Source: an uncultured Lactobacillus sp. (GTDB lineage Bacteria > Bacillota > Bacilli > Lactobacillales > Lactobacillaceae). From it: a stretch of DNA of 43,197 nt. Below the pieces are notes generated by a model. The model saw nothing but the letters and a program-made list of their open reading frames with translations. It did no database searches and was not told where the DNA came from. The stretch lies in contig CALFSK010000004.1 of NCBI GenBank assembly GCA_937916845.1, positions 1 through 43,197 on the forward strand, written 5' to 3'. The position numbers and the translations under genes are program-made. This document shows, in pieces, positions 24,888 through 32,145 of this stretch (positions are counted from its first letter, which is position 1; each line of letters starts with the position of its first letter).

Positions 24888-25442
24888 ATGCATATCAACA
24901 CAAAAGAACACCTATCGAACGCTTTAATTCGCGAATTGCAACAAACACCCGTCGATAAGATCACGATTCAAACCATCGCCGATGATTGCGGCCTAACTCG
25001 TCAAACCTTTTATAATCATTTTGCTGATATCTACGAACTCGTCGAGTGGACGGCCAAACGCGCAACCGCAAGATTACTGACTAATGTTGCTGATTACGAT
25101 AACTGGCAACAGGGCTTTCTTAACGTCATGTTGACTATTCAAAAGAATCAATACTTGGTTATCAACACCTACCAGTCCGCCTACCGCGATGTATTGGAGA
25201 AGTATATCTACCAAGTCCTTGATCAGTACATCATCGCCGTCGTTGAGCGCCAAGCACAGGGACTGAACGTGGCCCAAGAACATAAGGATTTCATCGCTCA
25301 TTTCTATAGTTTAGCCTTCATTGCGTTAATTTTTGATTGGCTCAAAAGCGGTCTCAAAGCTGATCCCAAAGACATTGTGGAACAAACTGGTGTCTTAATT
25401 CAGGGCGATTTTCAAAAAGCACTTCAACGTTATACTAAATAA
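24888..25442 (+). CDS. TetR-family transcriptional regulator next to oleate hydratase
   Basis: 184 aa. N-terminal helix-turn-helix LSNALIRELQQTPVDKITIQTIADDCGLTRQTFYNHFADIYELVEW (8-53). The C-terminal half resembles the DhaS/TetR_C_8-type ligand domain found in lactobacilli. GAGGGGG lies upstream of the ATG, and TATAAT is at 24844-24849. The oleate hydratase gene follows in the same direction after 122 bases that contain a terminator-like palindrome, so the two have separate promoters, and this protein is the likely repressor, released by fatty acids. Confidence 0.87.
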   Translation: MHINTKEHLSNALIRELQQTPVDKITIQTIADDCGLTRQTFYNHFADIYELVEWTAKRATARLLTNVADYDNWQQGFLNVMLTIQKNQYLVINTYQSAYRDVLEKYIYQVLDQYIIAVVERQAQGLNVAQEHKDFIAHFYSLAFIALIFDWLKSGLKADPKDIVEQTGVLIQGDFQKALQRYTK

Positions 25443-25459
25443 GATTTACAATTTTTATG

Positions 25460-25490
25460 AACTGTCAAAATTTTGACAGTTTATTTTTTT
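25460..25490 (+). terminator. Palindrome with T-run after tetR (terminator, possible operator)
   Basis: Two perfect 11-base arms (AACTGTCAAAA and complement) with no spacer at 25460-25481, followed by TTATTTTTTTTG. As RNA it forms a terminator hairpin with a tight AAUU loop; as DNA it is an uninterrupted 22-bp palindrome just upstream of the hydratase promoter, so it may also bind the TetR protein. Confidence 0.75.
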
Positions 25491-25496
25491 TGTCAA

Positions 25497-25525
25497 TTGT
25501 TCTCAAGGCAGGCACGACCTATTGT
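25497..25525 (+). promoter_or_regulatory. Candidate oleate hydratase promoter
   Basis: TTGTTC (25497-25502) and TATTGT (25520-25525) with a 17-base spacer, 16 bases downstream of the palindrome and about 40 bases before the hydratase start. Confidence 0.5.
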
Positions 25526-25564
25526 AAAGACAAGCAAGAAATCCAATTGAAGAAGGTTTTTACA

Positions 25565-27364
25565 ATGAACATTTATCAAACTATGTATCGACCACTCAAA
25601 CCAGCCGGCATTGACGATCGCCGTGCAAACATCGTTGGTGGCGGGATTGCTGGATTAGCCACCGCTGTTTTTCTTATTGATGACGCTCAAATGCCCGCTC
25701 GCAACGTCACAATCTATGAAAAGAAACCGGTTGTCGGTGGCTCGATGGACGGCACGAAACAAAATGCCGGCTACCTCTGCCGTGCTGAACGCGAACTCGA
25801 ACCTTATATGGAATGCTTATGGTATTTGTGCAGTAAGATTCCATCATTAGAAAATCCGGGTCGAACGGTACTCGATGACGTGGTTGACTTTAATCGTGAC
25901 GAACCAATTCACAGTGAAGCCCGGGTCATCATCAACCAAGGCGAAATCGACAGTCACTATCACGACTACAAATTGGAACCACGCTACGCCGAAGCAATGC
26001 GTCAAATCGTCAGCTCATCTGAGGAAGAACTTGCTAACAAGCGTCTCGATGACTTCTTCGACGAGGGCTTCTTCAAGACAAACTTCTGGACTTGCTTCCA
26101 CAGTCAATTAGCATTCAAACATTACCACAGCGCCATTGAATGCCGACGTTACTGGCAACGATTTACTTTCATCACGCGTCACGAATATTTGGAAGGCTTC
26201 ATTCATACTAAATACAACGAATACGATGCCATTATTTTGCCAATCGAACGCTGGTTAACCGACAAAGGGGTCACGTTCGTTAATAACTTCACGGTCACCG
26301 ATTTACAACTAGATGATGCCAACAACACCGTCAATACAATTATTGCCTCTCAGAACGGTCTCAAATCGGACGTTCCCGTTGCACCTCAAGACCTCGTCTT
26401 CGTTACAACCGGTTCAATCAGTGAAAACAGTACTTTTGGTGATAACCACACCGTCGCTGAAACCAACCGCGACACCACTGATATGGGGACGTTCACTATT
26501 TGGAAGAACCTTGCTAACAAAGATGCCAAGTTCGGCCACCCCGAAAAGTTCCTTGGTCAGATTGATAAAACCAAGTGGATCTCATTCTTCCCAACCGTTA
26601 AGGATTATCCTGAATTCTTCAAGCGGATCGAAACAATGTCTGGTAGCCCCGCCGGTACCGGTGGTTTGATGACATTTAAGGATTCAAATTGGGATCTTTC
26701 ATTTGAAATTCATCACAAACCATTCTTCCCTTACCAAGCTAACGATGAGGAAGTTGGCTGGGGATACGGCCTTTATGGTGAAAATACCGGGAACTACATT
26801 AAGAAACGGATGTGGGACTGTACCGGTGATGAAATTATGACCGAACTGCTCTATCATTTAGGGATGTTGGACATCAAAGATGAAGTCTTAGCTCACACAT
26901 ACATGTCAACGGCCATGATGCCATACTGTACCGCGCAATTCATGCCGCGTGAACTTGGTGATCGGCCAAACGTTATCCCTGATGGGTGCACCAACCTCGC
27001 CCTATTAGGTCAATTTGTTGAAATCGATGACGACGTGGTCTTCACCGTTGAAACCTCGGTACGGACCGGTTTAGAAGCCGTCTACGGATTGTTGCACTTC
27101 GACAAAGCCGTTATCGAAGTCAACCCATCACGCTACGATGTGCGCTACTTGCTAGAACGCGTTAAACGCTTTGCAGGTATTCATGGTGACGTGACGGCTG
27201 CGGATCTTCCAGCCCTCGATCCCGCTAAGCTCCCAGAACTACAAGCAGCGCTGGTGAAGATGGTCAACGACGTTCCGCCGTTCTACCAGATGTACCTTGG
27301 TCGCGACCAAACGATTCCACAAAAAGCTGCCGTGTTGCATCCCCAAGCACCACGCAGTAAGTAA
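25565..27364 (+). CDS. ohyA: Oleate hydratase family protein (myosin-cross-reactive antigen), divergent motif
   Basis: 599 aa from the ATG at 25565 (AAGAAGG upstream); earlier in-frame starts lie in the promoter. FAD site NIVGGGIAGLATAVFLIDD (22-40), EKKPVVGGSMDG, FNRDEPIHSEARVI, and a long C-terminal fold ending near PPFYQMYLGRDQTIP. These are landmarks of FAD-dependent fatty-acid hydratases, which add water to cis-9 or cis-12 double bonds of unsaturated fatty acids. In canonical members the loop after GY reads RGGREMENHFECLW; here the aligned residues read RAERELEPYMECLW (73-86), so the Gly pair and Asn-His are replaced. The enzyme may differ in FAD binding or regiospecificity. Regulated by the adjacent TetR; protects the membrane from free fatty acids by inference. 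Confidence 0.85.
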   Translation: MNIYQTMYRPLKPAGIDDRRANIVGGGIAGLATAVFLIDDAQMPARNVTIYEKKPVVGGSMDGTKQNAGYLCRAERELEPYMECLWYLCSKIPSLENPGRTVLDDVVDFNRDEPIHSEARVIINQGEIDSHYHDYKLEPRYAEAMRQIVSSSEEELANKRLDDFFDEGFFKTNFWTCFHSQLAFKHYHSAIECRRYWQRFTFITRHEYLEGFIHTKYNEYDAIILPIERWLTDKGVTFVNNFTVTDLQLDDANNTVNTIIASQNGLKSDVPVAPQDLVFVTTGSISENSTFGDNHTVAETNRDTTDMGTFTIWKNLANKDAKFGHPEKFLGQIDKTKWISFFPTVKDYPEFFKRIETMSGSPAGTGGLMTFKDSNWDLSFEIHHKPFFPYQANDEEVGWGYGLYGENTGNYIKKRMWDCTGDEIMTELLYHLGMLDIKDEVLAHTYMSTAMMPYCTAQFMPRELGDRPNVIPDGCTNLALLGQFVEIDDDVVFTVETSVRTGLEAVYGLLHFDKAVIEVNPSRYDVRYLLERVKRFAGIHGDVTAADLPALDPAKLPELQAALVKMVNDVPPFYQMYLGRDQTIPQKAAVLHPQAPRSK

Positions 27365-27415
27365 TTGAATTAGTAACGCTTACAATCACTTCCCCCAAAT
27401 TATTAAAGCGTTGAT

Positions 27416-27489
27416 CAAAAAAGTCGGCCCATTGCGACCATTGATGACAGATTTACGTGTCATCAATGGCGCTGGCGGGTCGGCTTTTT
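27416..27489 (+). terminator. Long terminator after oleate hydratase
   Basis: Outer stem AAAAAGTCGGCCC with GGGTCGGCTTTTT (13 pairs including G-U) and inner stem CCATTGATGAC with its exact complement, 10-nt loop. Starts about 50 bases after the hydratase stop. Confidence 0.88.
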
Positions 27490-27497
27490 GCTTTCTA

Positions 27498-27572
27498 AAG
27501 CTATGCCAAAATTTATTCAAAAACCGGTTATCTTTCATCCGCATTGAACTGGGCGACAAAACGACAAAATGA
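27498..27572 (+). pseudogene. Remnant of an AraC-family regulator 3' region
   Basis: A 24-residue frame, KLCQNLFKNRLSFIRIELGDKTTK then stop, without start or binding site. It matches the AraC product's second helix region RLCQNLFNKSFSDQLAFIRIELAKR with a short internal deletion. At DNA level, TATGCCAAAATTTATTCAA matches the intact gene at about 17 of 19 bases and TTCATCCGCATTGAACT at 15 of 17. It lies just after the hydratase terminator and is followed by its own terminator and a copy of the DnaA-box-like element that follows the intact AraC gene. Confidence 0.75.
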
Positions 27573-27575
27573 ACT

Positions 27576-27623
27576 AAAAGCTGAAGCACAGAAACGAATC
27601 CGTTTCCGTGCTTCAGCTTTTTA
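27576..27623 (+). terminator. Terminator after the AraC remnant
   Basis: 21-bp stem beginning AAAAGCTGAAGCAC with one mismatch, 4-nt loop AATC, then TT. Probably the terminator of the gene that decayed here, or bidirectional for the small minus-strand gene beyond. Confidence 0.8.
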
Positions 27624-27639
27624 ATGGGCATAACCGACT

Positions 27640-27719
27640 AGTTATATAAGTTGTCCACTTGTGGAAAAGTAAATAAGCTATTTTCATCTCACTTATCCCC
27701 AAACGTTTTGGGATAAGTG
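27640..27719. repeat. DnaA-box-like element, copy B
   Basis: Contains TTGTCCACT (27651-27659), TGTGGAAAA (27660-27668), TTATCCCCA (27693-27701) and TTGGGATAA (27708-27716), each one or two mismatches from a DnaA box. CACTTATCCC and GGGATAAGTG form a perfect 10-bp hairpin (loop 10). It aligns without gaps to copy A over 64 bases. With the AraC remnant it marks the far side of the tetR-hydratase segment. Confidence 0.6.
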
Positions 27720-27735
27720 CATAACCTCTGCTAAA

Positions 27736-27906
27736 TCACAGTTTCTCCAGCCGTTTCATTAAGTCCTCATGTTGAGTAAAGATTTCATTTGCAGTTTTTA
27801 AAACGTCTGGTCGAACGGGTTCACCTTTTCGAAAAGTCGGCTCTCCAGCTCGCGTTTCGCATGAGTTCCCATTTTTACAGTTCTTAGTATGCTTATCGTC
27901 TGTCAT
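27736..27906 (-). CDS. Small hypothetical protein, 56 aa
   Basis: A short frame with a strong binding site, AAGGGGG seven bases before the ATG at 27906. The N-terminus is polar with two cysteines (CKNGNSC, residues 10-16), then a basic stretch GEPTFRKGEPVRPDV and a C-terminal amphipathic helix (LKTANEIFTQHEDLMKRLEKL). No signal peptide or membrane segment. It lies 64 bases after the asparagine synthetase stop in the same direction, so it could be the last gene of that unit or independent. I do not recognise a family. The helix pattern and ribosome binding site argue for a real gene. Confidence 0.6.
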   Translation of the reverse strand: MTDDKHTKNCKNGNSCETRAGEPTFRKGEPVRPDVLKTANEIFTQHEDLMKRLEKL

Positions 27907-27970
27907 AATTGTGCCCCCTTAATCCGTAGCCATCACTTTGTTCACACAATAACGGGCCCACCAATATTTG

Positions 27971-29854
27971 TCAATATTTGGCCCCTTTACCCCGATTTTC
28001 AAACAAGGCTTCCGACTCCACGTAAATCTTATGCCACACCATAAACGTGAGCACCGTCCAGATTTGACGTGAATAATCCTTTTGCCCATTACGATGTACT
28101 TCCAGCAGTTTCAAAAAGTACTGCTTATCAAAGTACTCATCCGTCTGTGAATCATTGATAATTTGCTTGGCCCAATCATACATTTCATTTTTAAGCCAGA
28201 AACGAATCGGTACTGGGAACCCCAGCTTTTTTCGGTTAAGAACTGCCGCCGGGAGTAGGTCTACAGTCGCTTGGCGGAGAATAAATTTCGTTGTGCCGTG
28301 ACTAATCTTCAAGTCGGCCGGAATTTCTGAAGCTAGCTGAAAGACTTCGCGGTCCACAAACGGCGTTCGTAATTCCAGACTATGCGCTAACGCCGTACGG
28401 TCAGCATTATGTAACAAGTCGCCGTTGAGCCACGTGTGCATATCAATAAACTGCATCTGATCGATGGGATCATAGCGTTTGCTCTCATCGTAGAACGGTC
28501 GCGTCATCGTTTGAAACGGATGATTCTGATTATAATGCTTAAAAAAGGCCTGTTTTTCAGTCTCGTCAAAAATAAACGCATTACCAACGTACCGGTCTAC
28601 CAACGGCGTCGTGCCGCGTTGCAACAGCGACTTACCCCGCATCCCATCTGGTAACATGGTGGCTAATCTTTGTAGCGCGCCATTGATTGCTTTTGTATAT
28701 TGAAACCCCTTCAGTGACTTGGGTTCGTGATAAATCGGATACCCACCGAAAAGTTCGTCGGCCCCCTCACCGGTGAGGGCCACCTTAACCCGTTTGGCTG
28801 CTTCGCGCGTTAAAAAATACTGCGGGACCGCCGCTGGATCAGCAAGCGGATCATCCATATGCCAAACGAAGCGGGGAAATACTCGCATGAATTCCCCCGG
28901 CGTGATCACTTTACTGAAATTTTGGACGCCCAACTGATCCGCTGTTTCCTGGGCTAAGTCCAACTCACTGTACCCTTTGCGTTCAAAGCCCACCGAAAAG
29001 GTCTGTAAATCAGGATTAAACTGCCGCGCAATTGCGACAACTATCGACGAATCAATCCCACCAGATAAGAAAGCCCCCACCGGGACATCCGAGCGCATGT
29101 GAATTTTGACTGAATCGATCAAGGTCTGGTTAACCTTTTTTGCGTAGACGGCTTCTGGCCGCTTAACCGGATGATATTCACGATGAAAATAGCGCTCAAT
29201 CCGTAATTTTTCTCCCAACTTTTTGGTTAACGTACACCCCGGCGCCAATACTTTGATTTCTTGCGTTAACGTTTCAGTTTCAGGCACGTACTGGTAGGTC
29301 ATATAATCTTGCAAGGCATCATGATCAAAATTTTTATCTTTTAAAATTTTATAAATAGCTTTGCTTTCAGACGCATAGAAGAAGTCGTGCTCCTTGACGG
29401 CATAGTAGAACGGCTTAATGCCAAATTGGTCCCGCGCAGCAAACAGCGTTTTCTCCTGCTTATCCCAAATGACAAAGGCGAACATGCCCCGCAAATAGCG
29501 GGTTAATTTATTTTTATACTTGGCGTACAGCCCTAAAATAACTTCTGAATCAGAATCCGTTTGAAATTGGTACCCGTCTTGGATCAACGTTTCCCGCAAT
29601 TCAACGTAATTATAAATTTCACCATTGAACGTCAACCAGTACCGTTCGTGGTCGTATGACAATGGCTGGTGCCCGCCCGCTAAGTCAATGATGCTCAACC
29701 GGCGAAAGCCCATGGTAATGTGGTCATCCACAAAGTACCCTTCATCATCGGGACCACGATGAATCATCGTTCCCGTCATTTCACGAACCAATTTGTCGTA
29801 GTCCACACTTTCAGACTTACTAATATCGGTTAAACAACCCGCTAATCCACACAT
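27971..29854 (-). CDS. asnB: Asparagine synthetase (glutamine-hydrolysing)
   Basis: 627 aa. The start is the ATG at 29854 because the glutaminase nucleophile Cys must be residue 2 (MCGLAGCL). The GATase II domain (1-about 200) shows RGPDDEG, RRLSIIDL and NGEIYNY; the synthetase domain carries the PP-loop SGGIDSS (about 258-264), GEGADELFGGYP and LELRTPFVDRE. It amidates aspartate with glutamine and ATP in the cytoplasm. Some lactobacillar AsnB1-type enzymes instead amidate meso-diaminopimelate in peptidoglycan precursors; length (about 630 aa) and fold allow either role. Monocistronic or with the 56-aa gene; a MerR gene is divergent. Confidence 0.92.
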   Translation of the reverse strand: MCGLAGCLTDISKSESVDYDKLVREMTGTMIHRGPDDEGYFVDDHITMGFRRLSIIDLAGGHQPLSYDHERYWLTFNGEIYNYVELRETLIQDGYQFQTDSDSEVILGLYAKYKNKLTRYLRGMFAFVIWDKQEKTLFAARDQFGIKPFYYAVKEHDFFYASESKAIYKILKDKNFDHDALQDYMTYQYVPETETLTQEIKVLAPGCTLTKKLGEKLRIERYFHREYHPVKRPEAVYAKKVNQTLIDSVKIHMRSDVPVGAFLSGGIDSSIVVAIARQFNPDLQTFSVGFERKGYSELDLAQETADQLGVQNFSKVITPGEFMRVFPRFVWHMDDPLADPAAVPQYFLTREAAKRVKVALTGEGADELFGGYPIYHEPKSLKGFQYTKAINGALQRLATMLPDGMRGKSLLQRGTTPLVDRYVGNAFIFDETEKQAFFKHYNQNHPFQTMTRPFYDESKRYDPIDQMQFIDMHTWLNGDLLHNADRTALAHSLELRTPFVDREVFQLASEIPADLKISHGTTKFILRQATVDLLPAAVLNRKKLGFPVPIRFWLKNEMYDWAKQIINDSQTDEYFDKQYFLKLLEVHRNGQKDYSRQIWTVLTFMVWHKIYVESEALFENRGKGAKY

Positions 29855-29898
29855 CTTATTTTCCACCGTTTCAATTTAATTTTTCATCGGAAACTTGG

Positions 29899-29952
29899 TA
29901 TAATCGTCTTAATACATAACTGGTAAAAGTGAGATAGTGAATACACTTTTAC
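29899..29952 (+). promoter_or_regulatory. Extended -10 promoter and leader dyad of merR
   Basis: TGGTATAAT (29896-29904) is an extended -10 element. Downstream, GTAAAAGTG (29923-29931) and CACTTTTAC (29944-29952) form a perfect 9-bp dyad with a 12-base centre in the leader, before GGGGGGAG and the ATG. It could be an operator or an RNA hairpin. Confidence 0.6.
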
Positions 29953-29979
29953 ACTAGTTTTAATTTCAGGGGGGAGCTT

Positions 29980-30369
29980 ATGCAAATCAAAGAAGTCGCT
30001 AGTGTTACCGGAATTGGCGCCTACGCCATTCGTTTTTATGAGAAAAAGGGGTTAATTCAAGTTAAGCGCGACATGAATGGTGTCCGCGTTTTTGACGAAT
30101 TAACCTTAAATCGCTTGCGTTGGATCCAATGTTACCGTCGCGCAGGACTATCCATTAAAGACATTAGCCGCATTATTGAAGCTGATCTATCGTTAGAAGA
30201 ATTTATTGGCATCCTTGACGCCGCCAAGGAACGCTTACAAACTGAAATTGACAACTTAAAATTTACCGAAGGGTGCTTGACCATTAAAAGGCAGGCCACC
30301 CTCGCTGGCGAGCCGCTCACCGACGTCACGGTCTGTGCACCAACCATTTACGAAACGGCTGGGCACTAA
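29980..30369 (+). CDS. MerR-family transcriptional regulator
   Basis: 129 aa. MQIKEVASVTGIGAYAIRFYEKKGLIQVKRDMNGVRVFDELTLNRLRWIQCYRRAGLSIKDISRII (1-68) is a full MerR winged-helix domain, with Phe in place of the usual Tyr-Tyr pair at IRFYEKKGL. A coiled coil (about 80-105) follows and the C-terminus is short, with cysteines at 98 and 122 but no clear metal site. GGGGGGAG is close to the ATG. Divergent from asnB; no other target is adjacent, so it may regulate itself or asnB. Confidence 0.85.
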   Translation: MQIKEVASVTGIGAYAIRFYEKKGLIQVKRDMNGVRVFDELTLNRLRWIQCYRRAGLSIKDISRIIEADLSLEEFIGILDAAKERLQTEIDNLKFTEGCLTIKRQATLAGEPLTDVTVCAPTIYETAGH

Positions 30370-30475
30370 TATGGCTAGTAACGTCTCAACAAAATTTAGT
30401 CTACTAGCTTAGACCGGGTCTAAGGCAAGCGTAATTTGGAAATCGTTGGAATCCAAAACCCATCAGAACTAAAAA

Positions 30476-30526
30476 AGCTGTTGTCGATAATCAAGAATTA
30501 TCTTGATTATCGACAACAGCTATCTT
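30476..30526. terminator. Strong bidirectional terminator
   Basis: Perfect 20-bp stem (AGCTGTTGTCGATAATCAAG with complement), 6-nt loop, A6 before and CTTTTT after. Serves merR (+) and the small secreted-protein gene (-). Confidence 0.92.
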
Positions 30527-30536
30527 TTTAGAATTG

Positions 30537-30953
30537 TTAGAGCACTTGCTGATACGTCACCCGAATTTTCTTACGAAAGTAGGCAGTTGCCGTACCTTGC
30601 GAGAAAACCCATAAAACCCGCCGCTTTTTGTCAGCAATTCTTTCCCTCGTAGTCCGCACATCGTATGAGTTAACGGATACCCAGATCTGATAATATTTTT
30701 TACCTTTAAATTTGACATGTTTAACTTTACCACGTTGCTTCATAACTTTTTTACCGTAGTATTGGCCCTTTTTCCCATACCGTATCTTACTGTATCTTCC
30801 AGTATCATGATCATAACAATACCAGGTTCCCCGAAGTGATTTTGGTATGCTGTAAGACTTTGCTTGCGCCGAATCAGTATTCAATATAAATACGCCGAAC
30901 AGCAACGCACTTAACATTAATAATAAGGCAAAAACGTGTTTCGATTTTTTCAT
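30537..30953 (-). CDS. Small secreted basic protein, family A
   Basis: 138 aa. Signal peptide MKKSKHVFALLLMLSALLFGVFIL ending near DSAQA-KS (about residue 32). The mature part is about 105 residues, strongly basic and Tyr-rich: IPKSLRGTWYCYDHDTGRYSKIRYGKKGQYY, then KGKKYYQIWVSV, and the ending VLWVFSQGTATAYFRKKIRVTYQ. The FSQGT-x-x-x-Y segment also occurs in the product of the divergent gene at 31080-31610, so the two are paralogues. AGGAGG precedes the ATG. I do not recognise a characterised family; small secreted 'lipocalin-like' or wall-associated proteins of lactobacilli are similar in layout. Function unknown. Confidence 0.78.
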   Translation of the reverse strand: MKKSKHVFALLLMLSALLFGVFILNTDSAQAKSYSIPKSLRGTWYCYDHDTGRYSKIRYGKKGQYYGKKVMKQRGKVKHVKFKGKKYYQIWVSVNSYDVRTTRERIADKKRRVLWVFSQGTATAYFRKKIRVTYQQVL

Positions 30954-31079
30954 AATATTCCTCCTAAGTGATTCACTGATACATTTATTCTCCAGTGATT
31001 AATTTTATAATATCTCTTGTTTAATATAAAGGATTAATTATAATTGAATAAGTTATTATTTATTGGAGGAGCGTTATAC

Positions 31080-31610
31080 ATGAAGAAGCGTGAATTACTC
31101 GTATTACTGGTCGCATTAGTCACCCTAGCAGTTAGTGGAACTGAATTTAAAGCTCAAGCGTCAGCACCTACAACCCCAAAAACTTTAAATTTTGGCGGTA
31201 AATATGGTCATTATCGCCGTTACACTAAAAAGTTGCCTAAAAAGATTAAGGGTAACTGGTATGCTTCAATTAGTAACAAACATCACTACTATGACAAATT
31301 ATCCTTTAAGACCTACAAGAAGATTATTAATTCCAGACAAATCAAATCAAGTAACTTTTATATTTATAATGTGATTTCCAAGCCAAAATACGGCGAAAAG
31401 CTTTTCTATAATGGCCATTGGTTTTATATTGACGGAATAGCTGGCTTAGACTTTTACCGTGTCAAAAAAATGAAGATTGGCGGTAAAAAGCAATCCGTAT
31501 TATTAGTATTCTCACAAGGAACGACGTCTTATTACTTACGTCATAAAAAACATCATATTTACCAAACCACTAAAATTCCAGATCGTAAGTTAATGGGGAA
31601 TAATTTTTAG
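31080..31610 (+). CDS. Small secreted basic protein, family A paralogue
   Basis: 176 aa from the ATG at 31080, set by GGAGGA (31065-31070); a TTG twelve codons earlier is not credible. Signal peptide MKKRELLVLLVALVTLAVSGTEFKAQA (cleavage near residue 27). The mature part is Lys/Tyr-rich: LPKKIKGNWYASI, HWFYIDGIAGLDFYRV, and SVLLVFSQGTTSYYLRHKKHHIYQ. It shares the K-x-x-x-G-x-WY opening and FSQGT closing motifs with the divergent neighbour, suggesting duplication and inversion. Ends at a terminator. Function unknown; extracellular by prediction. Confidence 0.75.
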   Translation: MKKRELLVLLVALVTLAVSGTEFKAQASAPTTPKTLNFGGKYGHYRRYTKKLPKKIKGNWYASISNKHHYYDKLSFKTYKKIINSRQIKSSNFYIYNVISKPKYGEKLFYNGHWFYIDGIAGLDFYRVKKMKIGGKKQSVLLVFSQGTTSYYLRHKKHHIYQTTKIPDRKLMGNNF

Positions 31611-31631
31611 TATACTTTCATCCCTAATCTT

Positions 31632-31669
31632 AAAGCGTCAATCACCACTTAAGGTAATTGACGCTTTTT
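31632..31669 (+). terminator. Terminator of secreted-protein gene
   Basis: AAAGCGTCAAT and ATTGACGCTTT arms with further inner pairing ACC/GGT, then TTTG. Confidence 0.82.
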
Positions 31670-31727
31670 GTAAACCCAATTTTCGCCTAGTTACCACAAA
31701 ATCAGTAATTACTACTCAAACATTTAA

Positions 31728-32126
31728 TTATTCAACATCATGTTGTGCCACGTTTCTTTCATCATGTCCATTTTCTTCAACATGGTACCCATTGGCTATT
31801 AATTGATTTTTAAACCAAGTGTCAAACATAAGACCATACCAAACTGCACCAGCAAGGTTAACAATCATACCAATCACGTTTCCTAAAATTGGACGCACAA
31901 TCAGATTGATTACAATCAGCGCCACAAATAGAACTAAGGCTTTTTGCAAGAAGCCTTTAGTTTTATACTTTTGACTAAACATTGCATAAAATCCAGTAAA
32001 AATAAGTGCCATCCAATTAATTGAACCCTTAACCTGCTTCGTTACTTTCTGACCATTGACATCTTTAACCAACGTCATATCATTTTTAACTCGATTATTA
32101 AAATCAAACAAATCTGAAAAATTCAT
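31728..32126 (-). CDS. Small membrane protein (DUF2628-like), copy B
   Basis: 132 aa. Cytoplasmic N-terminus MNFSDLFDFNNRVKNDMTLVKDVNG, then hydrophobic segments INWMALIFTGFYAMF (about 36-50), ALVLFVALIVINLIVRPIL (about 63-81) and IVNLAGAVWYGLMFD (about 88-102), ending in a polar acidic tail. The 'F.gFYAMFsqKY.tKGF' region resembles DUF2628-type proteins. Paralogue of the 32438-32815 product, with which it shares FNxRVK, FYAMFSxKY and G-[LM]-MF-[DN]-TW. GAGGAG precedes the ATG. It follows the second Mor-like gene by 19 bases. Function unknown; probably paired with the regulator. Confidence 0.72.
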   Translation of the reverse strand: MNFSDLFDFNNRVKNDMTLVKDVNGQKVTKQVKGSINWMALIFTGFYAMFSQKYKTKGFLQKALVLFVALIVINLIVRPILGNVIGMIVNLAGAVWYGLMFDTWFKNQLIANGYHVEENGHDERNVAQHDVE

Positions 32127-32145
32127 TTTTCATACTCCTCACATA

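Noticed and set aside
27386..27631. An 81-aa open frame on the minus strand
   Set aside because: It runs through two terminators and the AraC remnant on the opposite strand, has no ribosome binding site and its composition reflects the hairpins.
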